From assembly GCA_918026815.1 (NCBI GenBank), contig CAKJVC010000191.1, positions 620,001-684,000 of the forward strand: a stretch of DNA of 64,000 bases, given 5' to 3'. Position 1 is the stretch's first letter. Every line of letters starts with the position of its first letter. The position numbers and the translations under genes were made by a program. Under the pieces are notes generated by a model, which had not been told where the DNA came from, ran no database searches, and worked only from the letters and a program-made list of their open reading frames with translations. This DNA is from Chalara sp. BL73 (taxonomy: Eukaryota; Ascomycota; Leotiomycetes; Helotiales). This document shows positions 36,487-47,947 of this stretch, in pieces.

Positions 36487-38319
36487 TTAACAATTTTCTG
36501 AAGTATTCCTCACACCGCCGAGCGCTTCTAAAACATGTTTCACATCCCCAACAATGCCAACCGCAACCCCTTGGTTCTCAAGCTCCCAGTCAACCTTGCC
36601 TGCATCACCTATGCCGGCTCTGATAAGTTTGAATGGCCCATTCGTCTTGGCGGCAAGCCTTTCATCTGGCCACCTAAGCACCCCTGGCGTGTTAAATCCA
36701 ACGCCGAGCTCAAGGATAACAACAGGGGCCGATTGGGGATCTCTCAGTGGCATAAAAGCGCCCAGGTAGTCTTGCCACCGCTGCTCTCCTGCTGCGAAAG
36801 GGAGGTCATTGAATAGAGGACCCGATCGCACGCAAAGCGTTAGCTCCCCATCGCAGTATCTGCATCGTGGAATCTTAGTTGTATCATTCAGCATCTGGGT
36901 CTCAGGGTCGATATGAGGCATGGCTGCACGTAAGAATGGTTCAGACAGGAAAACCGCGTCGTTGCGGCACTTTGATGCGCACTGGAGAAATTTGTAGCTT
37001 CCCTGTGGCGTGCTCAGCTGTTCCTCATCGAATCCATTCGCCGCAAAAAGTCCATCCGCATTAGAGGTTCGAACGTGAACTTGAGTTCCGAAAGTAGCCG
37101 CTAGACTATGTAAATGTGCATAGACTTGAGATGGCGGCCACGATTTAACCATTGCGAGATGCGTGAAATAGTAGCCCCACTTGACCTGCGAAGATGGCCA
37201 GCTCTGGAATCCGAAGACATCGTAGAGGCAGCGTAGACCGTACTTGAGAAATGCTGGGAAGTGGGTAGCAAAGAGATGGTGAGAGGTGTAGTCTAGACCG
37301 CTCGCGGCCGAGAGGCCAGCCCCGGCGCAAATGATAAGAGAGCCAGCTTCTTTAAGCCATTCCTTAGCCACGGTAAGAGATTGGCTCTCTGCACTGATGC
37401 AAGGTGACACTCGCGGGGGTGTTAACGGGAGATCTTGTGGGCCCAGGAGTTGGCGATAAAGCGCAAGGTCACGGTCGGTAAAAACATCAAATATGACACT
37501 TGTGATTGTGGTCTCTGGATGGGTGTCAAGCCATTGGCGCGTAGTGTTGACTGCAACTTTCGCTGCTAAGTCTGGAGGAAACGCAAATAGACCAGTGGCT
37601 ATGCAGCAGAACACGATAACCTTGCGACCGTCTGCCAGAGCAGGGAGCGTTTCCGCAGCTTCTAAGCAAGAACTGTAGCAGCTGGCAAGGTCGCGTTGAT
37701 CATCGCTGGTTGGATTTCGGCCGTCTAGAAGCTGAGGCCCTACGGTATGAAGTATGAAGTCTGCGGGGAGGTTGTATCCTTTTGTGATTTTGACAGATCC
37801 AACTGGTTCCGGAAACCCCTGCCTCTGCATAATCTCGTAACACTCCTGACGTAGCTTCGGCCCAGCAGCGGCATGTATAACGTTGTCGATGCAGGTATGA
37901 CTAGGTTGGAAGCACCCAAGCAGTCCCGAATTAGCCGCATTTACTATAGCACTAACCCCGGCGAGCGTCGTGATATCGCCCTTCCAGACCGTGAGCTGTA
38001 CTTTGGCTGGGGTTTTCCCGCTGCGAGGGGAAGTAGTGGCGAGAGAAACGATTGATGTGGCTGGCATTAGCGCATAATGTGCAAGTTGATGTTGTAAGAT
38101 AGCATCGATGTCATTGAGGATCGCGACTGGCAGCCCCCGCGAGGGCGACCTGACACAGAGCAGGTGCCTCAGAAGTTGAAGCTGATCCAGCGAACTCACA
38201 TCTCCGTCGCTCACGTGAGTTAGATGTTTGCATGAGTGAGGTTGGCTGGTCTTATTTGTCCGTTCTGCAAGAAGGTATGTGACAACTCCCGACAGGACTG
38301 ACAATTCTATGGAATTCAT
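36487..38319 (-). CDS. Zinc-macrodomain / class M sirtuin (SirTM) fusion protein
   Basis: One exon of 610 residues, ATG at 38319. Residues ~105-295 form a macrodomain: GDITTLAGVSAIVNAANSG, then GCFQPSHTCIDNVIHAAAG, whose Cys136, His141 and Cys143 match the zinc site of the Zn-Macro class. Residues ~315-605 form a sirtuin with NAD-binding CAGAGLSAASGLDY, RTSNADGLF and TPQGSYKFLQC. The usual catalytic His is replaced by Gln439, as in SirTM enzymes. Zinc Cys pairs lie at 447/451 and 486/489. In bacteria SirTM adds ADP-ribose to a lipoylated GcvH-like carrier and Zn-Macro removes it, from neighbouring genes; fungal fusions of the two have been reported. This protein probably both writes and erases the mark. 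The cytosolic or mitochondrial site and target are unknown. Confidence 0.88.
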   Translation of the reverse strand: MNSIELSVLSGVVTYLLAERTNKTSQPHSCKHLTHVSDGDVSSLDQLQLLRHLLCVRSPSRGLPVAILNDIDAILQHQLAHYALMPATSIVSLATTSPRSGKTPAKVQLTVWKGDITTLAGVSAIVNAANSGLLGCFQPSHTCIDNVIHAAAGPKLRQECYEIMQRQGFPEPVGSVKITKGYNLPADFILHTVGPQLLDGRNPTSDDQRDLASCYSSCLEAAETLPALADGRKVIVFCCIATGLFAFPPDLAAKVAVNTTRQWLDTHPETTITSVIFDVFTDRDLALYRQLLGPQDLPLTPPRVSPCISAESQSLTVAKEWLKEAGSLIICAGAGLSAASGLDYTSHHLFATHFPAFLKYGLRCLYDVFGFQSWPSSQVKWGYYFTHLAMVKSWPPSQVYAHLHSLAATFGTQVHVRTSNADGLFAANGFDEEQLSTPQGSYKFLQCASKCRNDAVFLSEPFLRAAMPHIDPETQMLNDTTKIPRCRYCDGELTLCVRSGPLFNDLPFAAGEQRWQDYLGAFMPLRDPQSAPVVILELGVGFNTPGVLRWPDERLAAKTNGPFKLIRAGIGDAGKVDWELENQGVAVGIVGDVKHVLEALGGVRNTSENC

Positions 38320-38983
38320 TTTGAAGACTTCTGGTTCCTTGAAGAAATAGATCAAAATGATCCTTAAATACGACGTGCTGACACAATCTGCCTTGATTAT
38401 AATTTGCAATGCGATCGAATGTGGGACCCGAGAAGTGGGAACCGAGAAGCGGACAACTTGGATGTGGGACCCGAACGGGAGTCAAAGTTGTAGCTGGAGG
38501 TTCGAACACAACACTCCTAGGATCTAATTGAGCAGGAAAACTAGAACTCTTTGACTATTTTATAATGAATAGTTTCTGTATCAATAAAAGTCCACTCTAC
38601 GGCGATTTACTAAATATTAACCAATGATTGAGACTTCTTGATTATCCTGTTAATGGGTGAAGTCTGCTTCTGCTTCGACTTCGGCTTCATAAGGGATGAC
38701 CCTCCCCCTATCATCATATTCATCTAAGCCGAGCCCGCTGTCGCTCTCACTAGCGATCTTAGTCCGTATCTCAGACCCGGAAACACTGCAACATAGCATA
38801 GACCAATCCGTAAAAGAGATACCGCCTCTACCAATGAGAAAATCCCTCGACAAGTATTACTAGTGACGGAATATACCGTGACCTGAAAGATACATCGCAA
38901 CTAGTATGTCACGTCATTAATGGTAGCTGCTCATGATTATGGCGCAGGACTAGTGTTATTTCTAGAACAGAACTCTTGAACTA
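38320..38983. other. Intergenic, no gene seen
   Basis: Promoter of the macrodomain-sirtuin gene and 3' end of the TRK gene. There is a near-repeat of GTGGGACCCGA at 38421-38431 and 38463-38473. Confidence 0.4.
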
Positions 38984-41496
38984 TTACACCTGTCTCAAGC
39001 CTAGGCCCTTCATCTGTGGAGTTGTTTTACTTCGGTGTTCCGCCATAGACAATCTTGCATCATACAACGTGTGCGGTGTTACGTTCGCTGATATAGTCCG
39101 CTGCCTGACCAACTGATCTTCCTCTTCTATGAGCCCCGCATCATGGCCTGGTAGCCTTACTGCCCTATCAAGTGCGACTGGAAGGCCTCGATGCCTACCT
39201 CTCAGCATAACTGCACAAAGCACAAGTTTACTCGCAACGTGCCAACCGCCACAAAAAGAATAAGCCTGATCTGGTAAACCTGGACTGATACCCACGCAGC
39301 CATACGCTGAGACGACCTCAAATATGATGTTGAACACAGAGTATGTGACCGGATCCCTCTCAAAATTGCTAACTTCAATACACGAAATAGCGAAGACGGC
39401 AATAGCTAGCCACCAGAGATCATGGGCCAATTGGCCCCGAATTTGTTGCTGCACGAATTGCCTCCGAGTGTTTTGTTGATGGTTGCCAGAGGCTGAAATG
39501 AATGGTCCGCTAATTGTGGATGTAATGGTACGGCGAAGCTTGTTTTTAAGCGTGCCAAGTTTTGGAGGCAACTCCTCAGTTGCCTCCTCGTCATCAGCAT
39601 ATATTCCTAAAGATCGTTCCTCATATACATTTGAGTGGCGCATCGTGATTACAACTGGGTAGACTGAGATGTACATCATAATGACATAAAGGAACTGTAG
39701 TCCGATACGAAGATATGGAATCGGGACGATATAGAACCCTCCGGATCGAACAGCTAGAGCTTGAAAAAGACCATCTAAGACTCGAAAGCCTTTTGGGATC
39801 GATGCCATATTCGAGTTTCCAATATTCAGTAATTCAAATGCTACCCAGTCAATGCTATTCAGCACAACGAGCATGAGGAGAAGCCACCACGTTTGCCTCG
39901 CTGGAAAGAGATTTGTATATACTCTCCTAGGATATTCTAGGATAAAGCGGAGCGTGGCTTTGTGGTCGGTGTATTGGTCGACTGAGGGGTATGCAAGGTT
40001 AAGAACTTTGTACATGGACCAGAGTATCAAACGAAGAAATAGAGGATATCTGTAATATAGCAAATCAGAGACCAAAAAAACAAAATGGAACGGTAAGGCG
40101 GAGTTAGCATACGCTGTATTTCCGGCAAGTATCAAAATGCCCATAGTGATTAATGCATAGGCTGAGGTTTGGAATGGAATCTATGGTTCATAAGTACGGT
40201 CCAAATTTGAGGGATCCGAACGTACTTACCATGTTAAGATCGAGTAGAGACATGCCAGAGTTATTGAATGCAGAAACGCCGTTGAATATCCCAAGCCACC
40301 TTTTTTGATTAGTTCCGAGAAAGAAATGAGAGCAGATGTGTTTACCAAGGATTGATGCCATTGTCCTCAGCCGTCTTTGCTTTATTGTGGGCTATGTACG
40401 CCGCAAGTCCCAGGCATCCTAAAAACTGCCACAGGAAGAAATAAAGTGGCACAATCAAGCTTAATAATGTGATTGCCCGATACTCCACTCCTCCAAGATG
40501 TTCTCTTTCCTCTTTACTTAGACCAAAAAATTGTGCATTGCGGCCAGTTGTAGATCGCGTAAGGTAATTGGGATACTCCGCATGAGACAAAAATTCCTCG
40601 TCACCAGTGCTGTCAGGCTCTTTTCTAGTTGCCCGACTGTAAATAGAATTCGGATAAGGAGATTTGTAGCCAGTTGCGCTTGGATGAGCGCCGACTCCCG
40701 CAAATGTTAAAAAACGACGTTGACTTATGGCCGGCGAGGGGCGGTAACGCACGAATGAGAGATGATTTGCATCAGCCCCGACACCATGGCTTTCCAACCC
40801 CTCTTCTGCGTCCCTGTTTGTGTCTTCATCTGCCCTCCTTCTGCTCTCCTCTAGAACTTCGAGGGTTTGCTTGCCTACTGGAGAACCTGGGCCTTTTTCT
40901 TTAGCGGCCTCACTGGCGGCTGGTGGCTGTTCTTCAGGCATCTCTGTGGGGCTAGTTACAGTTGCGACAGGTAGGTCATGTGATACACTATTGCGCTCAG
41001 CATTTGTATCAGGGACTGGTCCTTCCCGCTTCTCGATGCCATTGACAGCTCGCCGAGATCCTGTGCTTTGTACAAACGACGTGCTCCGCTTTCGCATACG
41101 CCGGGCTTTCTTTTGGAGCTCCACAACGTGCTTGAATCTATTTTCAAAGACACGCTTTCTGGTCACTACCGTAGATATACTAACAAAAATAGTGGACCCA
41201 ATCAAGATCAATATCCAAAGGAGGACTTGCTGAAACGTCGTTATCTGACTAAGATTGACAGTGTTGAGACCGGCTTCAGTCATGGCGGAGACGACAAGAA
41301 AAAGCGAGTCGGTGTAAGTGATGCTCCGGCTCGGATTTGAAGAGCCCCAAAAAACAACGGAAAAGATCAAACATGTTAGTATGAAATACAAGTAATGGAC
41401 CGTGATAAAGTTGAGGGTTGGTAAGCGCGATACAATTGCAGAGACCTGCCTATTTTCCCTCAGACGCTGAATGAGATCCACTAACTTGGTCCTCAT
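38984..41496 (-). CDS. trk1: TRK-type potassium transporter
   Basis: Four exons on the minus strand (41496-40346, 40299-40230, 40180-40113, 40049-38984) encode 784 residues. The introns are 46, 49 and 63 nt; the last keeps frame if unspliced. Selectivity-filter/pore regions are visible: SLFLVVSAMTEAGLNTVNLS in the first repeat, WWLGIFNGVSAFNNSGMSLL across exons 1-2, and SAYGCVGISPGLPDQ plus GGWHVASKLVLCAVMLRGRH near the end. A long hydrophilic loop of about 230 residues separates the first and second membrane-pore-membrane units, as in fungal Trk1. The C terminus contains HRGLPVALDRAV. It takes up K+ at the plasma membrane. All four repeats seem intact. A second K+ transporter family (HAK) lies 2.7 kb away on the same strand. 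Confidence 0.93.
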
Positions 41497-42243
41497 GACA
41501 GATACGATGTTCCAGGACCTGAAATTTAGGATCCAATAAGCTACGGCCGACGGGACTCTTTGTCCGCAATAGGTGTTCGAATTATTCCTGGATTAGGTAC
41601 GACTAATTGATACGTGAAGCACCGGGAGATAGATGTGTGGAGTTACTTGGCTGTAATCCCTGAACGAAGCCTGCGTTAGCATTTATAAGATAAATGACAC
41701 CTGAGCGACTCACTATCTTCTCGACGAATCGAGATACGTGCAGGAAAGCAGTTAAATATTATCTAATGTGTCAAGAAAATATAGAAGATTTCTACATAAC
41801 CCTACGTGGCAGCTAAACAGAATATGGAATCCAAAAAAAAAAAAAAGGTGTCAAGAAGGGTAAATTTAAAATAGAAAAGGGGTGAGGCGTGTCAGCTTCA
41901 TAAATGAGATGTGGGTATGTGGCACTGGTGTAGCCAACGCCTGCTCTGCTGAGGCATTTAAACTTTCGTCAAGAAATCAGCTGTCACGTGCCAACTAATA
42001 AATCTCTCTGGTTGGTGGTGTTGATTTAATTTTTATTTTTAGCAGTTGCGCGCCGCACAACAGGAGAGCACGCTAGGTGAACTTATCGGGCAATGCTTGA
42101 ACGTAGGTTCAAAACAACAGGAAGCAGCTCCATCAGTCACGTCGATGATAGGCAAGCGTGCGGCGGGCTGATTCTCTGCGGACACAGGCGTCGTGTGCTG
42201 AGAAGTTTTGTTGAGTGTAGAGATAGACTCGCACTCTGTCACC
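41497..42243. other. Intergenic, no gene seen
   Basis: Promoter of the TRK gene and of the broken gene to the right. Contains a 13 nt A run near 41835. Confidence 0.4.
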
Positions 42244-43010
42244 ATGGTTTTATTGAGTCTAAGCTATCAGCTTAAGGAGAACAGAGAAGTGAGCGCCTAC
42301 GACTTTGGCGAGGATCTTTCGGAGCTGGGAGATCAGGCGAGAGAGGATGTTCAGCAGTTCGAAGATGAGGACTGCAGGTGTGGCGGCCAGGACAGCGAAT
42401 GCGACTACCAGTTCGAGAAGGATGACATGGACGATAACGGCGAGTCAAAAAGTTCGTACGATAGGTCAAATGCCAATTATTATTACGAGCTGAGAAAGGA
42501 GCGTGAGGAAAGAAAGCAGCAGAAACTGCAAGAGCGGAAGAAGAGAGAACAAGAACGAGACATTGAAACGACCAAAAGAAGAGGAGGGTCGCACAGCATA
42601 CAGATTTTTCAAGAAGGCTGAAATGTTGTATGGGCGACGTGTATGTCGATGCGAATGCGAACTGCCGCCTTGGGCCGCTTCGCCCTCTGAAACGCGTGAG
42701 CCGGGAAGTTATCAAGGCAAAGAGCTGCGGTGGCAGGAGTGGGCTATCGTTCAAGTTCGGCGGTGGCGGTTACCCAAAGCTAAGGGCCTCTCGAAAAATA
42801 GTGTTCATGAAGCCGTACGGAGCAAGTGCTTCAGCTGCCTCGCCTACTGCTCCAGAAATGTTCAAGTTCGTCGGCATTTGGCAGGGTTGGGAGAAGGACA
42901 AGGCGGAACGGCAGAAGTGGATGGAGGCACGCCGCTCGCTATCCCTTCGTGAGAGTTGGTTTGAAATGAGCGATCCCATGGGGCGGCGGCGCTGGTCACG
43001 GTTCTTCTGA
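42244..43010 (+). pseudogene. Frameshifted gene of unknown function, charged coiled-coil protein
   Basis: Three consecutive segments in three different frames read as one protein. Segment 1 (42244 to about 42575) is acidic then strongly charged, ending in a helix of ELRKEREERKQQKLQERKKR type. Segment 2 (about 42570-42640) reads EGRTAYRFFKKAEMLYGRR. Segment 3 (about 42640-43010) reads VYVDANANCRLGPLRPL and ends with a Trp-rich IWQGWEKDKAERQKWMEARR helix and SDPMGRRRWSRFF. There is no room for introns between them, so two +1 frameshifts are the simplest reading. I do not recognise the family. It may be a decayed gene, or sequencing errors may be involved. Confidence 0.55.
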
Positions 43011-44232
43011 TGTTGGTGCGCAGGCAAAGTCCAAGGTTTGTTTAGAATGATATCTGGCTTACTAGAAGTTTCTTTGTGCAAGCCCGTTGTATTATCATAA
43101 ACTTGTATTCTATCACCGAGAAACTCATTGTGGCTGGGAAAGAAAACTTGGAAGATAATCGAGCTGAAATAGGAGCATCGCGTTGCAGTACATTTTGTAA
43201 TTGGAAGCGGGAGCCGTCAGGCTAGTGGACATCGACGAGCGAGAGCGTCACTGTTGGCAGTGCAACGGTTCGTTGCTCAGAATAGCCTTACAAGCGGAGC
43301 TCGATCTGATCGGGTTGAAAACGCAAGAGGGGATGTTCATTCTCATGTATTGACAGCATTGATATCCCCCGAAAGTGAAGGATGAACAAGTTCAAGAAAG
43401 TGCTGGTTCTAGGAGCTCTATTCTAAAATGGGTCGGTTACACTTTTCCCTAGCCGCCACCGCACATTCTGTTCGGCGAACGCTGCTAACCCGCCCATATC
43501 CGAACCAGCGCGGCGATATCGCCGGCTAAGAGCCCTACAAAGATACCTCAGTAAGAGCAGAACGGAGCCTGAACCGCTTGGAAGGCTGCGGTTCGGACGG
43601 GCTATCCATAGTTAGGTCTGTTTCTGCGTGATTTCTCTTTCGATGGCATTCCCATGGACCTTGCTGCTGGCCGAGGCGAAATGATAGGTGGATTCTCGAA
43701 GCAGAGCGCTATACTATATAAGACGGCCCAACGAAGCATCGCTTACTTTTGGCGAGCAGTAAATGGAATAGCGGTTCTGATAAAGAGCTGGAAGAAGAGA
43801 ATTGGGAGTCTGCAGAAGAACTGCCAGCGATAAATCTTTACCGTCTTGTAGACTATAATTTTTAACGGCGTTTAAGACCTACAAAAGCCTAGCGAATTAA
43901 TAATGCAGTCATTGGCTAAGTCCGGCCCTGTTGAACGGCCTAGCATTTAGTGCGAAACGGAAAGAATTACAACATAATCCTATGCGCTTATAACGTTCAA
44001 AAACAAAACGACTTTCTTTGCGCAAACTCGAATTACAATTAATTCATGCGCTACGAATACTGGGTATCTAGACGGGGGAACTATCACTTGATAGAATGCA
44101 TCAATCCCTGGCAAATGGCCAGTTCAAGCATTTTCGGCAGCACCACATATTTTTGCGTTGCTGTGTGCTAACCCGAACTCTGAGCTTCTCGTCCTCTTCC
44201 TCCAAAAAGCGTGATCCCAGGTATTTGTAGGG
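43011..44232. other. Intergenic with a possible decayed frame
   Basis: No intact gene. Around 43943-44071 a Lys/Arg/Leu-rich frame (SAKRKELQHNPMRL, then stop, then LRKLELQLIHALRILGI) looks like a remnant of the C-terminal tail of a transposase or other basic protein. This is a weak impression. Confidence 0.3.
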
Positions 44233-46903
44233 CTAAATCTCCTTTAGGAACCCCACCTCGATCACTTTGTCGGTCGGGACCCTAAGATTAGCCATCTTGT
44301 TCCTGGTGTTCTCCCTAATCCACAAAAAGATCCATAACAATGCCCTTCTGGCGTAGTTCGTGCCTTCCTTGATCTTCATCTGCTCTTTCCCCATGATATA
44401 GAGCACTTTATGAGCGTACGCCTTCTCAAGTATGGCTAGTTCACTATCGAATTGCGCTTCACTGACGGGCTTCTTCTCCGTAATGCTGGTGGCCGTGGCA
44501 TGGTGCGTAGACTTAGCATGATTCTCGTCTGTAGTGGTTCTGGCTAGGTCTAATGAAGTTTTTCTCTGAAGGGAGAAATTATTCTCCATTAAATACTTGC
44601 GGATCTGCTCCATGACGACGGAGGCAAGATTCGGCGTTATGATCTCGTCGTTGTATCCGTAGCGAACAACAAGACGGTAGCAGTTAGGAATGGCCAGCCG
44701 CGAAACAGTATGGCGGTTTTCCGGCGCCACTGAAGGAGCCTCGAGTGGTCGTAGATGAAAGAAAACAATAACTTCCGGCATCGCAGTAAGCTTAAGAACG
44801 AACTGGCTGAATACTATTGGAGTAGTCTCGCCAGCCTTGTCGAAAAAGATTCCAAAGCCTCCGGTAGTGCTTAAAGAAGCACTATCAAATCGGTCTGTAA
44901 GGCGAATTTGGCCCTGTCGATCGGTCGTAACGAAATGCGAAGTGGGGAAGCGATCCTCGGCCTCAGCAGACCACTGTTGTTCTTTGCCGAATCTCCACAG
45001 CAGAAGGATGAAGGCAAGCACAGTAGCAAGTGCGATGGTGAACCAGGCGCCACTGGGAACTTTTGTGAGCGCAGAGGAGAGGTATGCACCGTCCAAACAA
45101 GCAATTATGAGCCATGGTAGGAAGACTACAAAGGGGTTTATACGCCACACAAACATGGCCGCCATGGAGACCATGCATGTGTCGAAGGTGGTTACGAACA
45201 TAACGCAGACCCCATATGCGTTTCCAAGGGATGTAGTCTGTAGGCGGAATGAGTATTAGAGAGGAATGATGCTTAGTAGGTCGGTAACATACATTGTTAT
45301 AAATTGATGCTACGAGGATTGTTCCAATCATAAGGAGCCAGTTCGCAGCTGGAACGTAAAGTTGGCCATGGAAAATGTCGGAAGTGTGAACCACTTTGAT
45401 TTGTGGGAAGTATGAGAGCTTCATCACTTGGGCGAGCAGCTACAGAAACAGTTAGAGTTGATCTCGCAGCTTAGTCCGGGCATTCTCACTTGAAATGTTG
45501 CAGTTATGATAGCCTGTGAGGCGACAATAGCGGCCAGAATTGCAATGACTAGGGCAGGATAAATAGTCCCTGGAGGCGCGGATTTGAAAAAGGGGTTTGA
45601 GTATGCCTCTGGGTGGACGCTGATATATGCTGCTTGCCCGATATATGCCAAAAGCAAGCATGGAAATGTGTAGCATAACCAACTTAGTTGAATGGCTCTC
45701 CTACTGAATGCTCCAAGGTCGGCAAAGAGAGCCTCGACTCCTGTGAATGCCAGTAGAATACCACCGAGCATTCTCCATCCATGCTCCCCGTTGCGGATCA
45801 AGAACTCGAACCCTTGCCCGGGGTTGAAGGCCTTGAAAACACCAGAGTCATAATTGACGAGGTTGTATATCCCGAATGCAGCGTTGAAGCCGAGCCAGAT
45901 GATAACAATTGGTGCGAATGCAAAGGTGATATTAGTAATTCCAAGAGGCTGAACGGCAAATAGTAAGACCAGGATAGCATCCGTGACCCCAATCACGGTG
46001 CCTTTTGAAATATTAGGTTGTACGACCTCGATCCCTTGTACAGCTCCCAATACTGATTGGGCAGGTGTGAGGAGACCATCAGAAATGACCATTGTCACTG
46101 CAAGTACCCCCATAACTTTAAGAAGCCCCCTTGCAACTTTGCTAGATTCCAAGCCACGGCGCACATGTTGACCGGAGCGTTCAAGATCACCCGACAAATA
46201 CACTCTTCATTTGAACAAGAGAGGCCTCTCGTGGATCACGGTTAGTGATGTTCATCTAGAAGTAAGGCAGTCAGCTTCGCTCTTTCGAGTGGGAAGCAAC
46301 CCTACATAGCGGCTAAGCAGAGAATAAGTGCTAAATGTTCCACCCTCGCCTTCATTATCCGCACGGAGAATAACAAACACATATTTCACCGTCACCATCA
46401 TAAACAGACTCCAAATTATTATCGAGAGCGCTCCGATGAGATCCTGGCGTGAGGGTGCGGAACTGAATGTCGATGAGTAGACGTAGAGAGGACTGGTCCC
46501 GATGTCGCCATAGATGACTCCAATCGACTGATAGGCGAGCCACAGCAGCATTTTCCCCTGGAATACCTGCCAAGAGTAAGCGTAGGTCATATATATTAGC
46601 AGCTGGTGCGGTTCGTACCTGTTTCTGCTTGAAATCACCGGGTTTCCGCAAACCGGGATCATCATCTTCCTGCCCTGCCGTGCTCACTCTGCGATTACCA
46701 CTGCGACTGCGCCTGTTGGCAGGTGGTTTAGACTGGGAGCGAATGTTGTAGATATCATCATGGGTGTCCGCCGTGTTTGATCTTGAGAACGATCGCGTAT
46801 TGTAGATGCCATGCCCTAAGCTAGAGCTATCTCCATCTTGTGGGTTTGTCCACGAAATGTCATCTTTCGGGTGCGGGGCATCCGCAATTCTAATTGTTGC
46901 CAT
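44233..46903 (-). pseudogene. hak1: HAK/KUP-type potassium transporter with a one-base frameshift
   Basis: Five exons are clear on the minus strand: 46903-46619, 46566-46306, 46255-45490, 45439-45293 and 45237-44233. The family is unmistakable: AYQSIGVIYGDIGTSPLYVY, WSLFMMVTVKYVFVILRADNEGEGG, LAVTMVISDGLLTPAQSVLGA, LGNAYGVCVMFVTT and a C-terminal cytosolic domain. HAK proteins are high-affinity K+/H+ symporters of the plasma membrane. The exon sum is 821 codons plus one base. Exon 3 starts in frame (NITNRDPREASLVQMK) and then needs a shift near 46203-46208 to continue as YLSGDLERSGQ. No intron fits there. As written the protein stops after about 200 residues. It could be a recent pseudogene or a base-call error. 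Confidence 0.85.
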
Positions 46904-47947
46904 GCTTTCGGTGGAGAGAACCGAGGGAGCAGATATTAGCGACGCGCAAGCAGATGTATATAGCAGTCACAACAGCTGTGCAGATGTCTATCTATCTATG
47001 TCTTGAGCCGGGACAACTGAAATCCAAAAACAAATATTCTTCACAGCGGGAAGTATCAAATTGTTGATCACGAGTTGAGGGGTTAATGTTCATAAATCCC
47101 GCAAAAACCGACATGTTGCTTCCCCCCCACCACGGCAACAGCTAAACTACGATAAAAAGCATATCAAACTCACGTCCAAAACGCGGGACTGCCCTAGACT
47201 GTTGGGTCTAACCATCTGTGATTACGCGATGGATCTTATCGCAACGCTCATGCCCAGAAGCGCCCAGAGCCTTAGGGGTGAGCACGTTCCAAGCCACGCA
47301 TGCGGCGAACCCAGTGGCTACCGTAGGTACCCAGCCCACTGGGTTGGGGGTCGACCTCGATTTTTGAACCCGGTAAGTTGAGTCCAAAAGTTTATAACCC
47401 AGCCAATTAATTCACTGAGGCCTCAGAATTGGCAAAGATCCCACCGGGGTATTAAAGAGAATCCTCCCTGAGGATGGACTATTATAGAGAGAGAAAGTGA
47501 TCGGAAACCTTGTGTTGTGTTGAAGAACCAGCGCTAGCTAGGTGCGGAAAGAGTTTAGAACCCCCGCCTCTCTTTTCATCACGTGACAAGAATCCTACTA
47601 CCCCTCCCCCCCTCCCTCGGTAAAGTTGTGCCCAAAAGCTTATAACCAAACCAATTCCGTAGTCTATCTATCCCCAGCTTCCAGCCAGCGCCGTACGTAC
47701 CGAGTTGGGTTTGAATTAAAAGCCAATCTGGAGAATGCACCTGACGAATATTGGGCTAACCCCGTAGGGTATATATACATATGTTACGGGAAGTTGTTTC
47801 CAACTTTAGAATTTGGCCTGCCTTTCACCTTTGGTTCAATCTAAGCAGATTCGAGCTACATTCTTCAACTCTCCCACCATCCTTCTCCCCGCTTCACACC
47901 TGTTACTTTAGCTAAGACGAAATATCGATTATACGGCTGTTAAGCTG
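46904..47947. other. Intergenic with a diverged direct repeat
   Basis: HAK promoter side and 3' end of the RING gene. No coding frame is supported. A 38-39 bp direct repeat is listed separately. Confidence 0.4.
47371..47656. repeat. Two diverged 38-39 bp direct repeats
   Basis: 47371-47408 and 47618-47656 share the frame CGGTAA-GTTG-GYCCAAAAG-TTATAACC-ARCCAATT with a few substitutions and one indel. They are 247 nt apart. Confidence 0.6.

Noticed and set aside
38502..38513. GGTTCGAACAC resembling a tRNA B box
   Set aside because: No A box or foldable cloverleaf upstream on either strand.
42039..42245. Minus-strand ORF overlapping the promoter of the broken gene
   Set aside because: Random-looking composition, no family motif, and lies against the better supported plus-strand start.
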